A DNA stretch of 62,312 nucleotides from Gammaproteobacteria bacterium (GCA_002723195.1 PBNR01000075.1:1-62312), one strand, 5' to 3'. Positions 27,001 to 34,242 are shown, counted from the first letter of the stretch. The notes: generated from the sequence alone by a model not told the origin. Numbers and translations: made by a program.

Positions 27001-27329
27001 TTGACAACGGACTGATAGATGCTAATCGTAATAATGATATGAATTCTGCGGCTGTACTGTCTGTGAAAAAATATCTTAAAAACGGGCAAAATAGTGGCAA
27101 TTCAGGTTGGATTAATAGGTTGAAAGATGTAGATAATAGTGAAATTCAACCTCATTTACAAGATGTGTTAACTCGTTTGGATGCGATGGATATTGATGCT
27201 TTACAAAATGAATTGTTGAATATGATGCCAGAAGTAGATGCCGACAGGGTGGATATTGAATGGCTTAAGAAAAGAATAGAAGATATCAAAAGGTTAGGTC
27301 TTCAAGGAATATTGGAGTTGTGGAGATGA
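21024..27329 (+). CDS. giant head-operon protein (2101 aa): Excalibur-like module, long charged helical region, PI3/4-kinase-like C-terminal domain
   Basis: VPYDPDARDADNDGLVQEGTIWERPSGALFRG near the N-terminus; C-term GTVLDAILHHTDRHEKNYFQYTDRNGNLRLYVIDNGL matches the D-x(6)-DRH-x2-N ... ID-N-G catalytic pattern of PI3/4K-like kinases. Confidence 0.8.
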   Translation: MSREFSFLDEISFKARVFELSHFPVSVKSPAGIIRRVPKIVPYDPDARDADNDGLVQEGTIWERPSGALFRGLQRGARALAGAVDLVDGSGNKIDYKPGDSENSPLRGGRVERRIRGRGQRRLNRAERRRQRAQRDRNRAPEQREELDALDQQIARLENAVAEDSRERLLAAEAAREEFDQNMNSFLDGFIEGWSGIKKGPRSQRGDKVQLDAEKLEGERRQVGDANDREPLKDHEDLFDDEILPEEIDRDEHRRKLDEDPDYRREWNRRLAEEGEHRRADGTVVPPRDEQIPRDAPEADAPEARDIQELRDEILDTPVGELVNSYPEETAVLRSTLSAVDDPLTLLDVPLRDLPDENLPVQLDEAGRLRGDGTSFDEENINEILDAIVPENVPETPESQGGGAPDPDADIPEDDASLSPRERLVAIYRQDMERIEGDLARGGEDSDSDAEQAEQIDRNIDFIDSFVEEVDSSLDAGAISEEERDNWVGRATRVRDRLDAERIAIRRDIEDRDSQIDADMDAEEDRGRIVEGSFSNLKQRMEDEGIRRGESLDGTARRRFLRGLSDTEVEDAFRDSVAQGDARTEVRRRLRRDEVSVESRAVADEYAKRLFNKFADDHADSYFDEGGPDFNPDNWEPLEELRETLAEAEWTHLEDALNNWGNGNTGEEGLSRVYWDQVDGDPENLAMWSPFIEEFEAEVSNANPYNPFEFRPPEVRGDQFYDNESWIEGDFAFDNEAFTFSIAEAIRNGDDQTLQGTARSLRRYRDELSVTELNGDKGRRLDELEDIFRTEGGNRAEELLDPDLPDSDSPEADLAVQQQENLINEWNNLLDDPDDALLFRSVDELGQIARGEFPVGDIDPVTAEQRASFQRLARRQIEQRNVERELPSGETIFDVADMDDDQLDTRIAGLVAADPVGDNALISAQLNALKLERQRRMRGDFEAEAVESIVKDLDNDELDEIIAGGDTPLSEMLGESARISAEIEKRDRSNETPALPELNEAEAFVPVDQELAAWGDGVNEGMGDHPAALEMLQLIPPDQRSDFEDALYSNDQRGLEGIINSFEAEANRLPILPGDPDPNDAIREFRRFIDAQRARRDRERDLKGLVEDPHGRVRETQAKLYKAQRIVDQVVNGRVSDEELDIAINALSDFQNPRAVVNRGDAIKNHNFLHSYRQNLIALREIRKGDIDANPDVRDVLDVEWVDADGKSAIDQTLIRDVVDRLDLKIQGLRDKRRNWKKELRERRKQNVDVVDPNVESFDLEDVEEFEKAIGVRYALHQKYLDIKDRPKFELAKESLKRNRQSLYDGTRGRRQDQGDLAQLGIWRGELFETGESLDAIGGVDQKDYNGLNDADLVRAIEEQLLPNVRKKIKRENNGRAHYRNDGRDLGVPGIDGHIANVDRALEEVNRRWDAAPAGGEVRDQIGGVRRKLKNLKSGRGHNLEIEREFRVQTEVQRIANVREKDGNARDAVQNRKDLNNSLENILAVNGLAELDADAITSILEDPDNENAPRLFLELKNWRSGAYDIGRTDGVNPSDFFDENDNWNPMTSLPEGVGEANSSFRSNVDIVDGVISDHSSRMRGRVFDDFEDRRNVDLANLQDMVDRNPDLDGEEGEDFHSLMELVKDEFDNLDAPDTNDSASFNNRYNAFKQTLAGLQDVGHERLERKEVDDHIQLAEDLLSPNPQAFEGLSIEERKALVLDALGNNTFMQVASFRGRGVNQYVSEIVGYNDRLRDLWKGFDVEVYRERRAANGIEELPDRPNRKGMDVAVVSDFQSGLADYDSDGRAVIKQVPIGNKGMNTQGDADTYLANGGHLKDVPTEYLIKAIRSNTTNMNQDGDIDPTKRFSAYKIGDGGVNTPGGLNAVIDKATGAELGLKYENLRTRDGAYGYREDVSEVMSARIAEDLGLLQGAVVRGGALSGNNDAKRANPLVFELAGSVVHDGSFEKPDGLRRNGDVGDLVRGTVLDAILHHTDRHEKNYFQYTDRNGNLRLYVIDNGLIDANRNNDMNSAAVLSVKKYLKNGQNSGNSGWINRLKDVDNSEIQPHLQDVLTRLDAMDIDALQNELLNMMPEVDADRVDIEWLKKRIEDIKRLGLQGILELWR

Positions 27330-27619
27330 GATTCGGATATATATACCCATCAGCAATATCACCAAAGAATGACAATATGAAACTAATCTTTATTGAAAAA
27401 TCAGATAAAGAAGTAGAAGTTCACACTAATGAAGGCATGGGTGCTAAAAAACGGTGGGAACAGATGATTGAACGAGATATCGAAAGTTATGGTGGTGTCT
27501 CTCTTGAAGGTTTAATGAATGGCTTTTCTTACTACACAAAAGAAATAGGCGAATATAGTGGTGATGATAAAGATCGTATTGACGGTTTGATTAAATACAT
27601 GGAACAAGAAGATGCCTAA
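27326..27619 (+). CDS. small acidic protein coupled to the 2101-aa protein
   Basis: ATGA overlap with the upstream stop (alternative GTG at 27320); MRFGYIYPSAISPKNDNMKLIFIEKSDKEVEVHTNEG.... Confidence 0.65.
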   Translation: MRFGYIYPSAISPKNDNMKLIFIEKSDKEVEVHTNEGMGAKKRWEQMIERDIESYGGVSLEGLMNGFSYYTKEIGEYSGDDKDRIDGLIKYMEQEDA

Positions 27620-28370
27620 AGACCCAGTTATTTCTACAACGCTTCCAAGCAAAAGACAAGCCTTGAAGGTTGGGAAGATGATTGGGTGCACTGGTGCCCA
27701 TAAGAAAAAGGGCGGTTGGGGTCTTTGTGAGTCTGAAGACTTGTTAAGGGTTTTAATTAAAAAAGGATCAAAAGCATATCGAGAAGCAAGAGACGGCAAA
27801 AAAGAGAAATCAGCCTGTTGCGAGGGTTGTGCTGAAACAAAAGTTAATGCGGCTGACAAAAAACTAATTTTTGGAACTCGAACTGAAGCCGAGTCTGCTG
27901 CTTTAGAAATGGGATGCTCTGGAGCACATCAACATGGAATCGGTAAATGGATGCCGTGTGAAACGATGGAACAATTTAGTGCTATCAGAAGTTCACCGAA
28001 TAAACGGAGAATAGTCATAGAGACACCCACGATGAAGAGACAGCGAAGAATCATTGAGTTGCCTAAAGCAACACAAAGAGATTGGCAACCATTAATCAAT
28101 AGGGGTGTTCGTGGTATAGAGACTTTGCCGGGTGGCGGTTTAGTGGCAGGTAAGCGTTATTACACAGATGAAAGGCGTGAAGATTACGCTGAACGTGGTT
28201 TAGCGATGCCTGATGGTTCTTACCCAATTCGTGATGTTGGGGACTTGAAAAATGCTATACAAGCCTTTGGTAGGGCAAAAAACAAGCCTGCTGTTAAGCG
28301 TCATATTAAAAAAAGGGCTAGAAAACTAGGGCGTTTGGACTTAATTCCTGCTAATTGGCGAAATTCTTAG
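27612..28370 (+). CDS. head-operon protein with two GCxGAH...WxxC repeats and a C-terminal DGxYPI/IPxxW module
   Basis: IGCTGAHKKKGGWGLCES and MGCSGAHQHGIGKWMPCET; C-term LAMPDGSYPIRDVGDLKNAIQAFGRAKNKPAVKRHIKKRARKLGRLDLIPANW. Confidence 0.75.
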   Translation: MPKDPVISTTLPSKRQALKVGKMIGCTGAHKKKGGWGLCESEDLLRVLIKKGSKAYREARDGKKEKSACCEGCAETKVNAADKKLIFGTRTEAESAALEMGCSGAHQHGIGKWMPCETMEQFSAIRSSPNKRRIVIETPTMKRQRRIIELPKATQRDWQPLINRGVRGIETLPGGGLVAGKRYYTDERREDYAERGLAMPDGSYPIRDVGDLKNAIQAFGRAKNKPAVKRHIKKRARKLGRLDLIPANWRNS

Positions 28371-28513
28371 ACCACTACCTATAGCAGTTGCAGTGAGTTT
28401 GTATATCTGTAACATAAACTAATTTTGTTCATATCGGCTGATGGTGCTTACCTACGCCGACTGAAAATAAGAAACAATTATTAGTCGGAACACACGAATA
28501 GGAGTAAGCGACT

Positions 28514-29821
28514 ATGGCATTTGACGACAGTCGGCTGAAAGAACTTCAAGGCGCATTGCGTGAGAAGATGACAGCCAATAACGAGATTGCCGATTCTTTC
28601 AAAACGGAAGATGGTGCAATCGTAATAGATCAGGAGCGCAAGGCTGCTTTTGATCAAAACATGGGTGAAATTAAAGAAATTAAATCACTTATTGACAGCA
28701 TGGAAGACATGCAAACAGTTGCCGATTGGGGCAGCGAGGCTCCAGCAGAGTCCTTGGCAAAGGTTGCTGACGCAGACGGAACTATGGCTTCGGTTACCGT
28801 TCCTACTGGTGTTAAGAGCCTTGGTCAGGCTTTCATTGAGTCAGACGAATTCCAAGCCATGATGACTCGTGGCGCAGGCACCATGGATAGCCCTTATGGG
28901 ACTAAAACCCTTTATGGTGATGACTACAACGTGAAGGATGTTTATTCAGCCCTTCCTAGTGGTACTCCTGCTTCATTTGGAACGATCACTCGTGATCCAA
29001 TCGTCCCACAGGCACAGCGTCGTACACGAGTAAGGGATCTTTTCCCAAGCCGTTCGACCAACGCCGCAGTAATTGAGTATTTCCGCATGAGCGGGTTCAC
29101 GAATAACGCAAGTACAGTTCCAGAACGTGCTTCATCTGCCTTTGGCGCAAAGCCACAGACAACGATGGCATTCACTGGCGTACAAGCACCAGTTCGTACC
29201 ATCGCTCACTGGGAAGCCGCTCACCGTAATGTTCTTTCCGATGAACCGCAATTGCGTTCAATCATCGACAACGAACTTCTTTACGGTCTACGCCTTCATG
29301 AGGATGCTCAGATCCTTTCAGGTGCAGGCACCAGCGAAGACTTAACAGGTATTTTGAATACTTCTGGTATTCAGACATACTCATGGTCTTCAGGTGCAAG
29401 TACTCCAGTTAAGGACACCAAGGCAGATGCTATTAGACGTGCAGCGACACTCTCGTTCCTCGCCTACTACGAGCCAACTGGTGTGATCCTTAACCCCAAC
29501 GACTGGGAAGACATCGAATTGACCAAAGATTCAAATGGTCAGTACTTGATGGCAGTTTCCATCGTTGCTGGTGCAGAGTCACGCATCTGGCGTATTCCTG
29601 TTGTAGACACCCCAGCAATCGCTTCGGGCACAGCCCTTATCGGTTCGTTCGGTCAAGGTGCTCAACTGTATGACAGGGAAGAGGCTACAATTCGTGTCAG
29701 CGAACAGCACAGCGATTTCTTCGTTCGGAATGCAATCGTCATTCTGGCGGAACAGCGTCTAGCCCTTGCGGTTAAGCGTCCAGAATCGTTTGTGAAAGTC
29801 ACCTTTGATGCTGCTCCTTAA
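28514..29821 (+). CDS. major capsid protein, HK97 fold
   Basis: Helical N-terminal region then LGQAFIESDEFQAMM...; RTRVRDLFPSRSTN..., APVRTIAHWEAAHRNVLSDEPQLRSIIDNELLYGLRLHEDAQILSGAGTSEDLTGIL: classic HK97-type capsid. Confidence 0.94.
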   Translation: MAFDDSRLKELQGALREKMTANNEIADSFKTEDGAIVIDQERKAAFDQNMGEIKEIKSLIDSMEDMQTVADWGSEAPAESLAKVADADGTMASVTVPTGVKSLGQAFIESDEFQAMMTRGAGTMDSPYGTKTLYGDDYNVKDVYSALPSGTPASFGTITRDPIVPQAQRRTRVRDLFPSRSTNAAVIEYFRMSGFTNNASTVPERASSAFGAKPQTTMAFTGVQAPVRTIAHWEAAHRNVLSDEPQLRSIIDNELLYGLRLHEDAQILSGAGTSEDLTGILNTSGIQTYSWSSGASTPVKDTKADAIRRAATLSFLAYYEPTGVILNPNDWEDIELTKDSNGQYLMAVSIVAGAESRIWRIPVVDTPAIASGTALIGSFGQGAQLYDREEATIRVSEQHSDFFVRNAIVILAEQRLALAVKRPESFVKVTFDAAP

Positions 29822-29868
29822 TTAGGAGACGGTGAATAAGTCATAGACTGACACTGACAACATGTAAG

Positions 29869-29896
29869 ATCCCCCAGAGAAATCTGGGGGATTTTT
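29869..29896 (+). terminator. strong rho-independent terminator after the capsid gene
   Basis: ATCCCCCAGA-gaaa-TCTGGGGGAT-TTTT, 10-bp perfect stem. Confidence 0.9.
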
Positions 29897-29917
29897 ACTT
29901 TCCTAGAAAAGGGTGAC

Positions 29918-29947
29918 TTGACAGACTAGTGTGACTTGTGATATAAT
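29918..29947 (+). promoter_or_regulatory. consensus sigma70-type promoter with GTGACTTG direct repeats
   Basis: TTGACA (29918-29923), 18-nt spacer, TATAAT (29942-29947); GTGACTTG at 29913-29920 and 29931-29938. Confidence 0.85.
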
Positions 29948-29980
29948 AGGGTTATAGCCTATAGATGAACAAGGGGATAG

Positions 29981-30385
29981 ATGAGGGAAACTTCTAAAAT
30001 TAATCAACGGCGTACTCGTGCGCTCCACCAAAAACAACGTGAGGACAAGGTTGCACAAGGTTGGCAATTCTCAGAGGAGTACCATGGTGCAGGACTTCCG
30101 TTAGTTAAAGGGCGACGATTTAAATTTAAACCGAAAGAGTTTATCTATAAGGGAGTGAATTACGGAATTGTAAGTAAGGCAGGTTGGTATAGGTTCATTG
30201 AACATGTGGTTCACCCAAATGGAACAGAATGGATTGAGTGTTATGGTCCATATACGAAATCTGGTTCTGCTAAAACAGGTTGTGGGTATCAATCTTTTGA
30301 ACCTGATTGCATTGTGCAAGTGGAACGCAAGTTGAAAGATCCTATTGAGGATCATAAAGCCCGCAAAGAAGCAGAGTTAGGGTAA
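29981..30385 (+). CDS. hypothetical protein
   Basis: 134-aa ORF starting 33 nt downstream of the consensus -10. Confidence 0.75.
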   Translation: MRETSKINQRRTRALHQKQREDKVAQGWQFSEEYHGAGLPLVKGRRFKFKPKEFIYKGVNYGIVSKAGWYRFIEHVVHPNGTEWIECYGPYTKSGSAKTGCGYQSFEPDCIVQVERKLKDPIEDHKARKEAELG

Positions 30386-30856
30386 GGCTTTAATTATTGA
30401 ATGTCCATCTTCCCCAAAAGATAGATGAACCTTTTGTGCTTGTTTGATGATGACATCCGTATATTTTTGTTTGGGATTGGGAGGGGCTAAGGTTCCATCA
30501 ACTCTGTACAACTGACGTTGGTAAACTTCTGTAGTTAAGAAATCTAGGGATTCTTTTGTCCATGTTGGTTTTTTCATTACAAAAGTTTCATTTAAATAAG
30601 GGTCATATTTAACTTCGTATGATTCATCTAATGGTTCTTCAGTGGGGATGCCTCTAATAAAAGCATGTACGTTTTTGCGTTTTTCTTTCAGAACTCTTTT
30701 TCTGCCTGCGGGCTGAACTGTAAATGTTACTTCTTTTAAAGTGATTGATTTAACCCGATCAATGACTTTTCCTTTTTGTCTTCCGTTTAGTGCGCGTACA
30801 CTAAAACAGTCTTTATGTAAGTTTCTGTAGACTTCGACTCTTTGCGAGGATGGCAT
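30377..30856 (-). CDS. hypothetical protein
   Basis: 159-aa ORF; convergent with 29981..30385. Confidence 0.7.
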   Translation of the reverse strand: MPSSQRVEVYRNLHKDCFSVRALNGRQKGKVIDRVKSITLKEVTFTVQPAGRKRVLKEKRKNVHAFIRGIPTEEPLDESYEVKYDPYLNETFVMKKPTWTKESLDFLTTEVYQRQLYRVDGTLAPPNPKQKYTDVIIKQAQKVHLSFGEDGHSIIKALP

Positions 30857-30868
30857 GACTTTTACTTT

Positions 30869-31105
30869 TTAAGGCGTGTTTTCTAAATATGAATTCCAAA
30901 GAGCACGATGCACCAAGCATTCTTTGCAAGAAGAAACTGGATTGGGAGGAAGAGGACCATGTACATCAGGGTCTGCTTCGTAAACTTCTCCTACGAAGTA
31001 GCAGTGTCCACAAATACCGTCTGTTTCGTTCCAAGCACCTGCCATTATTGATACATCCAATGCATCAATAACTTGATCTAAAGTGAAATGCTCAGGGATA
31101 GCCAT
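30869..31105 (-). CDS. small putative zinc-binding protein
   Basis: ICGHCYF...SCKECLVHRALWNSYL, two CxxC pairs; upstream gene follows closely. Confidence 0.65.
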   Translation of the reverse strand: MAIPEHFTLDQVIDALDVSIMAGAWNETDGICGHCYFVGEVYEADPDVHGPLPPNPVSSCKECLVHRALWNSYLENTP

Positions 31106-31114
31106 ACTTAAATG

Positions 31115-33016
31115 TTATCTGATTGGGCAGGCTCCTGTGGCACAATCATCATCTAAGAGTTCACTCATTCCAGCATTAATAAGAATTTTTTCGTCATTAA
31201 CCTGTGAAAGCATTTCTTGGTATTTATCTAAAGTTATTTCTTCTAAAGGTGCTTGTTCAAAACCGTGTTCGCTGTGAAGAAGGAAAGAAACAGATTTCAT
31301 TGTTTCCCAGTTGATTCTTAAGAAGTCTTGAACACTTTCAAGTTCTCCGGGTTTGATGTAAACAGTTACTGAAACAGCGTTATCTGCCCATTCTTCTTGT
31401 AAGCGACATTGAAGTTTAAGTTGATCAACTGCGGTCATCTCTTCAGCAAGAACAGTTCCTTCGGGAAACTCACAAGGGAATTCGACAACTTTTGTTCTGT
31501 TGTCGTTGTTAACCCATTCAACGTGGTAGCCACGCTGTTCGCAGTAATCCAATAGTGGATCGGTAGAAGCCATGCGTACTCTACGGATGTGATGTTTGCT
31601 ATATCCGGGGTGTCCGCCGGGTGTTACACCACCGAGAAGGCTTAATGTTCCACTTGGTTTAACTGTTGTTAAGCGAACTGAAGTTGGCCATTCTTTGTAA
31701 GAAGACCAGAAAGCATCAAAGTCATAAAGTGCTTCATAGGCGGGTGAAAGCCAATCAAGTTTGTCTAATGCTTGTGTTACACCAGTAACACCAAGTCCAA
31801 GACGCATATTTTTGCTTGTAATTTCATCTGACTCACGATCTAAATAAGGAAGAGCCGCTACAGCCTTTTGAATTTTGTAAAGAAGTTTTGAAATGTCAAT
31901 TAGTTCTTCTTGGCTTTCAATGTTTGGCAACATTATTTCTGCAAGATTGCAGGATTCACGGTTTGCAAGTCCAATTTCTGCACATGGATTTGTGCCTTCT
32001 ATTGTTTTGTCTTCACGAACTTCAAAACGACGGGCGTATTTTCTTGAAGCATCCAAGTTGAATAATCCGTAAGGTTCACCGTTTCCTTTATACCCTTCCC
32101 AGAACACGTCTGGAATACCTTCTATGTCAGAGGTGACAATGCTGTTGTTTGACATTGCACGATGGTATGGAACATTTCCTAAGTCCCATCTTTTTGCGTG
32201 GAGATAGTCAATATCGAATGGGCTACCAAGAGCAATCTCTGCACTTCTGCGGACATTGCCTGCTACGACAACTGATCCAATGATGTTGCAAATATCCAAA
32301 ACTTCGACTGCGCGAAGATTTCGACCTATAGCCCCATTAAGGACAGCGCAAATTTTACTTACACCTTCTACAAGAATGCCCGGTCCAGATGCGGTTCCGC
32401 CAAATGTGCGAATAGGTTCTCCTGCCGCTCTAATTAGTTGTGTCGAATACGTGAATTCTGTTGGGTCGTTCTTGTCTCCTAAGTAAGTTTTTACTGCACG
32501 GAGGAGACACTCTGCCCAACCTTCTCTTTTGTCTGGAACAATGTAATCAGCATCGGCAACGTCATGGTTATCCACGGCACCTTGACGTACTACGCCAAGA
32601 CGAATTGGATTAAGGACAGAAAAGCCAACACCTCCACCAAGCATGAGGCGTTCAAACATCCAAGAAAAATCTTCTGGTTTTTGAATATCGACAAACCAGC
32701 AATTACAAAGGCTGTCTCCACCTAAACGAAAGTTGTTGGGTGTTCCCAACTGCCAGAGCATTCGTCCACCGGGCATACCTTTTAAATTAAACATGTAATC
32801 GAACATGCGTTCGGCTTCTTCGTCGCTTAGTTCTGCTCCGATTTCATTGGCACCATCGACTACACGTCTACAGGTCTCCCACCATTCTTCTGTTTGACCT
32901 GTGTCTTCATCAACAATGCGTGCATACGTTCGTTTATAGACAATGTATCCAAGTCCGTTAAACCCCCAAGGGGCTGCTTTTTGAGTATAGGGTTCTAAGA
33001 ATTTTTCGTTAAGCAT
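31115..33016 (-). CDS. nrdJ: adenosylcobalamin-dependent (class II, monomeric RTPR type) ribonucleotide reductase
   Basis: GGRMLWQLGTPNN...DSLCNCWFV, GGGVGFSVL, EGTNPCAEIGLANRESCNLAEI, KPSGTLSLLGGVTPG, C-terminal DDDCATGACPIR. Confidence 0.95.
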   Translation of the reverse strand: MLNEKFLEPYTQKAAPWGFNGLGYIVYKRTYARIVDEDTGQTEEWWETCRRVVDGANEIGAELSDEEAERMFDYMFNLKGMPGGRMLWQLGTPNNFRLGGDSLCNCWFVDIQKPEDFSWMFERLMLGGGVGFSVLNPIRLGVVRQGAVDNHDVADADYIVPDKREGWAECLLRAVKTYLGDKNDPTEFTYSTQLIRAAGEPIRTFGGTASGPGILVEGVSKICAVLNGAIGRNLRAVEVLDICNIIGSVVVAGNVRRSAEIALGSPFDIDYLHAKRWDLGNVPYHRAMSNNSIVTSDIEGIPDVFWEGYKGNGEPYGLFNLDASRKYARRFEVREDKTIEGTNPCAEIGLANRESCNLAEIMLPNIESQEELIDISKLLYKIQKAVAALPYLDRESDEITSKNMRLGLGVTGVTQALDKLDWLSPAYEALYDFDAFWSSYKEWPTSVRLTTVKPSGTLSLLGGVTPGGHPGYSKHHIRRVRMASTDPLLDYCEQRGYHVEWVNNDNRTKVVEFPCEFPEGTVLAEEMTAVDQLKLQCRLQEEWADNAVSVTVYIKPGELESVQDFLRINWETMKSVSFLLHSEHGFEQAPLEEITLDKYQEMLSQVNDEKILINAGMSELLDDDCATGACPIR

Positions 33017-33030
33017 TTCTTCCTCTGGCT

Positions 33031-33061
33031 TACTGTGAGGTTTTTAGATGGACTCACAGTA
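33031..33061 (-). promoter_or_regulatory. inverted repeat TACTGTGAG-N13-CTCACAGTA upstream of nrdJ
   Basis: Perfect 9-bp dyad with 13-nt spacer ending about 15 bp upstream of the nrdJ start. Confidence 0.55.
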
Positions 33062-33088
33062 TGTCACTAACTGTAAATACTGAAAGGG

Positions 33089-33364
33089 TTAAATCAGTCC
33101 AAAATTTTCTGCGTCTGACCTGCTGATTCGCGTTCCTGCTGGTACTACTAATACCTTTCCTAAATGATTAGGTGTTACCCATCTCCTTTCTATGATGTCT
33201 TCTTCGACAAGAACACTATTATCATTTTCCTCGTCTTTAAAAATTATGCTGTGATCGTCTTCGTTGCAATCCCCTGTTGGGTGACCGCAGACAATGCAAG
33301 CACCAAAGTCGGGCGCGACGAAGGTCACACCGGGGATTGAAATTTCGTCGCTTCTACCAACCAT
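33089..33364 (-). CDS. hypothetical protein, Cys-containing
   Basis: ORF 33089..33433; internal ATG (MVGRSDEISIPGVTFVAPDFGACIVCGHPTGDCNEDDHS) avoids overlap with the terminator hairpin. Confidence 0.6.
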   Translation of the reverse strand: MVGRSDEISIPGVTFVAPDFGACIVCGHPTGDCNEDDHSIIFKDEENDNSVLVEEDIIERRWVTPNHLGKVLVVPAGTRISRSDAENFGLI

Positions 33365-33406
33365 TATTAGACCATACACCAAATTTTTAGTTTGTGGCGA
33401 CACGCG

Positions 33407-33431
33407 AAAAGAGAGGGCACGAAGCCCTCTC
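33407..33431 (-). terminator. rho-independent terminator on the minus strand
   Basis: Minus strand: GAGAGGGC-ttcgt-GCCCTCTC-TTTT, downstream of the 84-aa gene. Confidence 0.75.
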
Positions 33432-33462
33432 AATTCGACCTATGGTGAGTTAGGAAATTAAA

Positions 33463-33717
33463 TTATGAAATATCTGATTCTGCGTAACGCTCGTCTTTAC
33501 CAAGTTCGTTGTATGCATGGTCGAAGAATTTTTCATACTGGTCTGGGTAAAGCAATTCCAAAGCCTTGTGTGCTTTGTAAGAAGCCGTCATCTTTCGACG
33601 TTGGCGAACTTTGCGAGCCTCTTTCGACTTAGCCGCTTCTTCTTGCTCTTCTTCTGTTGGTAGGGAGGAAGATAGGAGTTGGTCCAATACTTCCTGCTCC
33701 GCTGGGGTGATATTCAC
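33463..33717 (-). CDS. hypothetical protein
   Basis: 84-aa ORF MNITPAEQEVLDQLLSSSLPTEEEQEEAAKSKEARKVRQRRK.... Confidence 0.7.
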   Translation of the reverse strand: MNITPAEQEVLDQLLSSSLPTEEEQEEAAKSKEARKVRQRRKMTASYKAHKALELLYPDQYEKFFDHAYNELGKDERYAESDIS

Positions 33718-33800
33718 GGTGATCCTCCTCAGTTAAGTTAAATAGTAAATAACCGTGTGAAAGTAGATTACAAAGTTTTTTATCTTAAAGCAAGAGGCTA

Positions 33801-34100
33801 TTAAGAATTTCTTTGTGCATTATTTAAAGCCATAAATATGAGTTTTAGAAAAAGAAGCACGAAAAACAGTCTATAAGCCGAAAAGAAGCCAATTCCGGGC
33901 ATTAAAAAGTCGGCATTAGGAAAAGCACTTATAAGAATATTATTTACATACATTAATATAAGTCCACCTAAAGCGCTTAATCCACCTAAGGCGATACATA
34001 CTCCTACTAGCATTCCGAATTTAGATCGTTGCATGGGTGTATTTCCTTCGTGTTGTGTAAATCCTTGGATCATTCTGTCGAATTCTTTATCTACGTTCAT
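33801..34100 (-). CDS. small membrane protein, two TM segments
   Basis: FGMLVGVCIALGGLSALGGLILMYV and YRLFFVLLFLKLIFMAL hydrophobic stretches. Confidence 0.7.
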   Translation of the reverse strand: MNVDKEFDRMIQGFTQHEGNTPMQRSKFGMLVGVCIALGGLSALGGLILMYVNNILISAFPNADFLMPGIGFFSAYRLFFVLLFLKLIFMALNNAQRNS

Positions 34101-34242
34101 TATCGTGCTCGCTATTAACTATTTGAGAAATTCTAGATTTGGATAAGTCAAATCGTTCTGCTAATTGAGACAAACTGTGACCTTGTGCTCTAAGAGCCAA
34201 TATTAGCCTATTCCTACCTGTCAAAGTTAGTTCGTTTGTCAT
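34087..34242 (-). CDS. 51-aa helix-turn-helix protein
   Basis: Reverse-strand ATG at 34242: MTNELTLTGRNRLILALRAQGHSLSQLAERFDLSKSRISQIVNSEHDNERR*; clear HTH; absent from the ORF track; overlaps the membrane protein start. Confidence 0.7.
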   Translation of the reverse strand: MTNELTLTGRNRLILALRAQGHSLSQLAERFDLSKSRISQIVNSEHDNERR

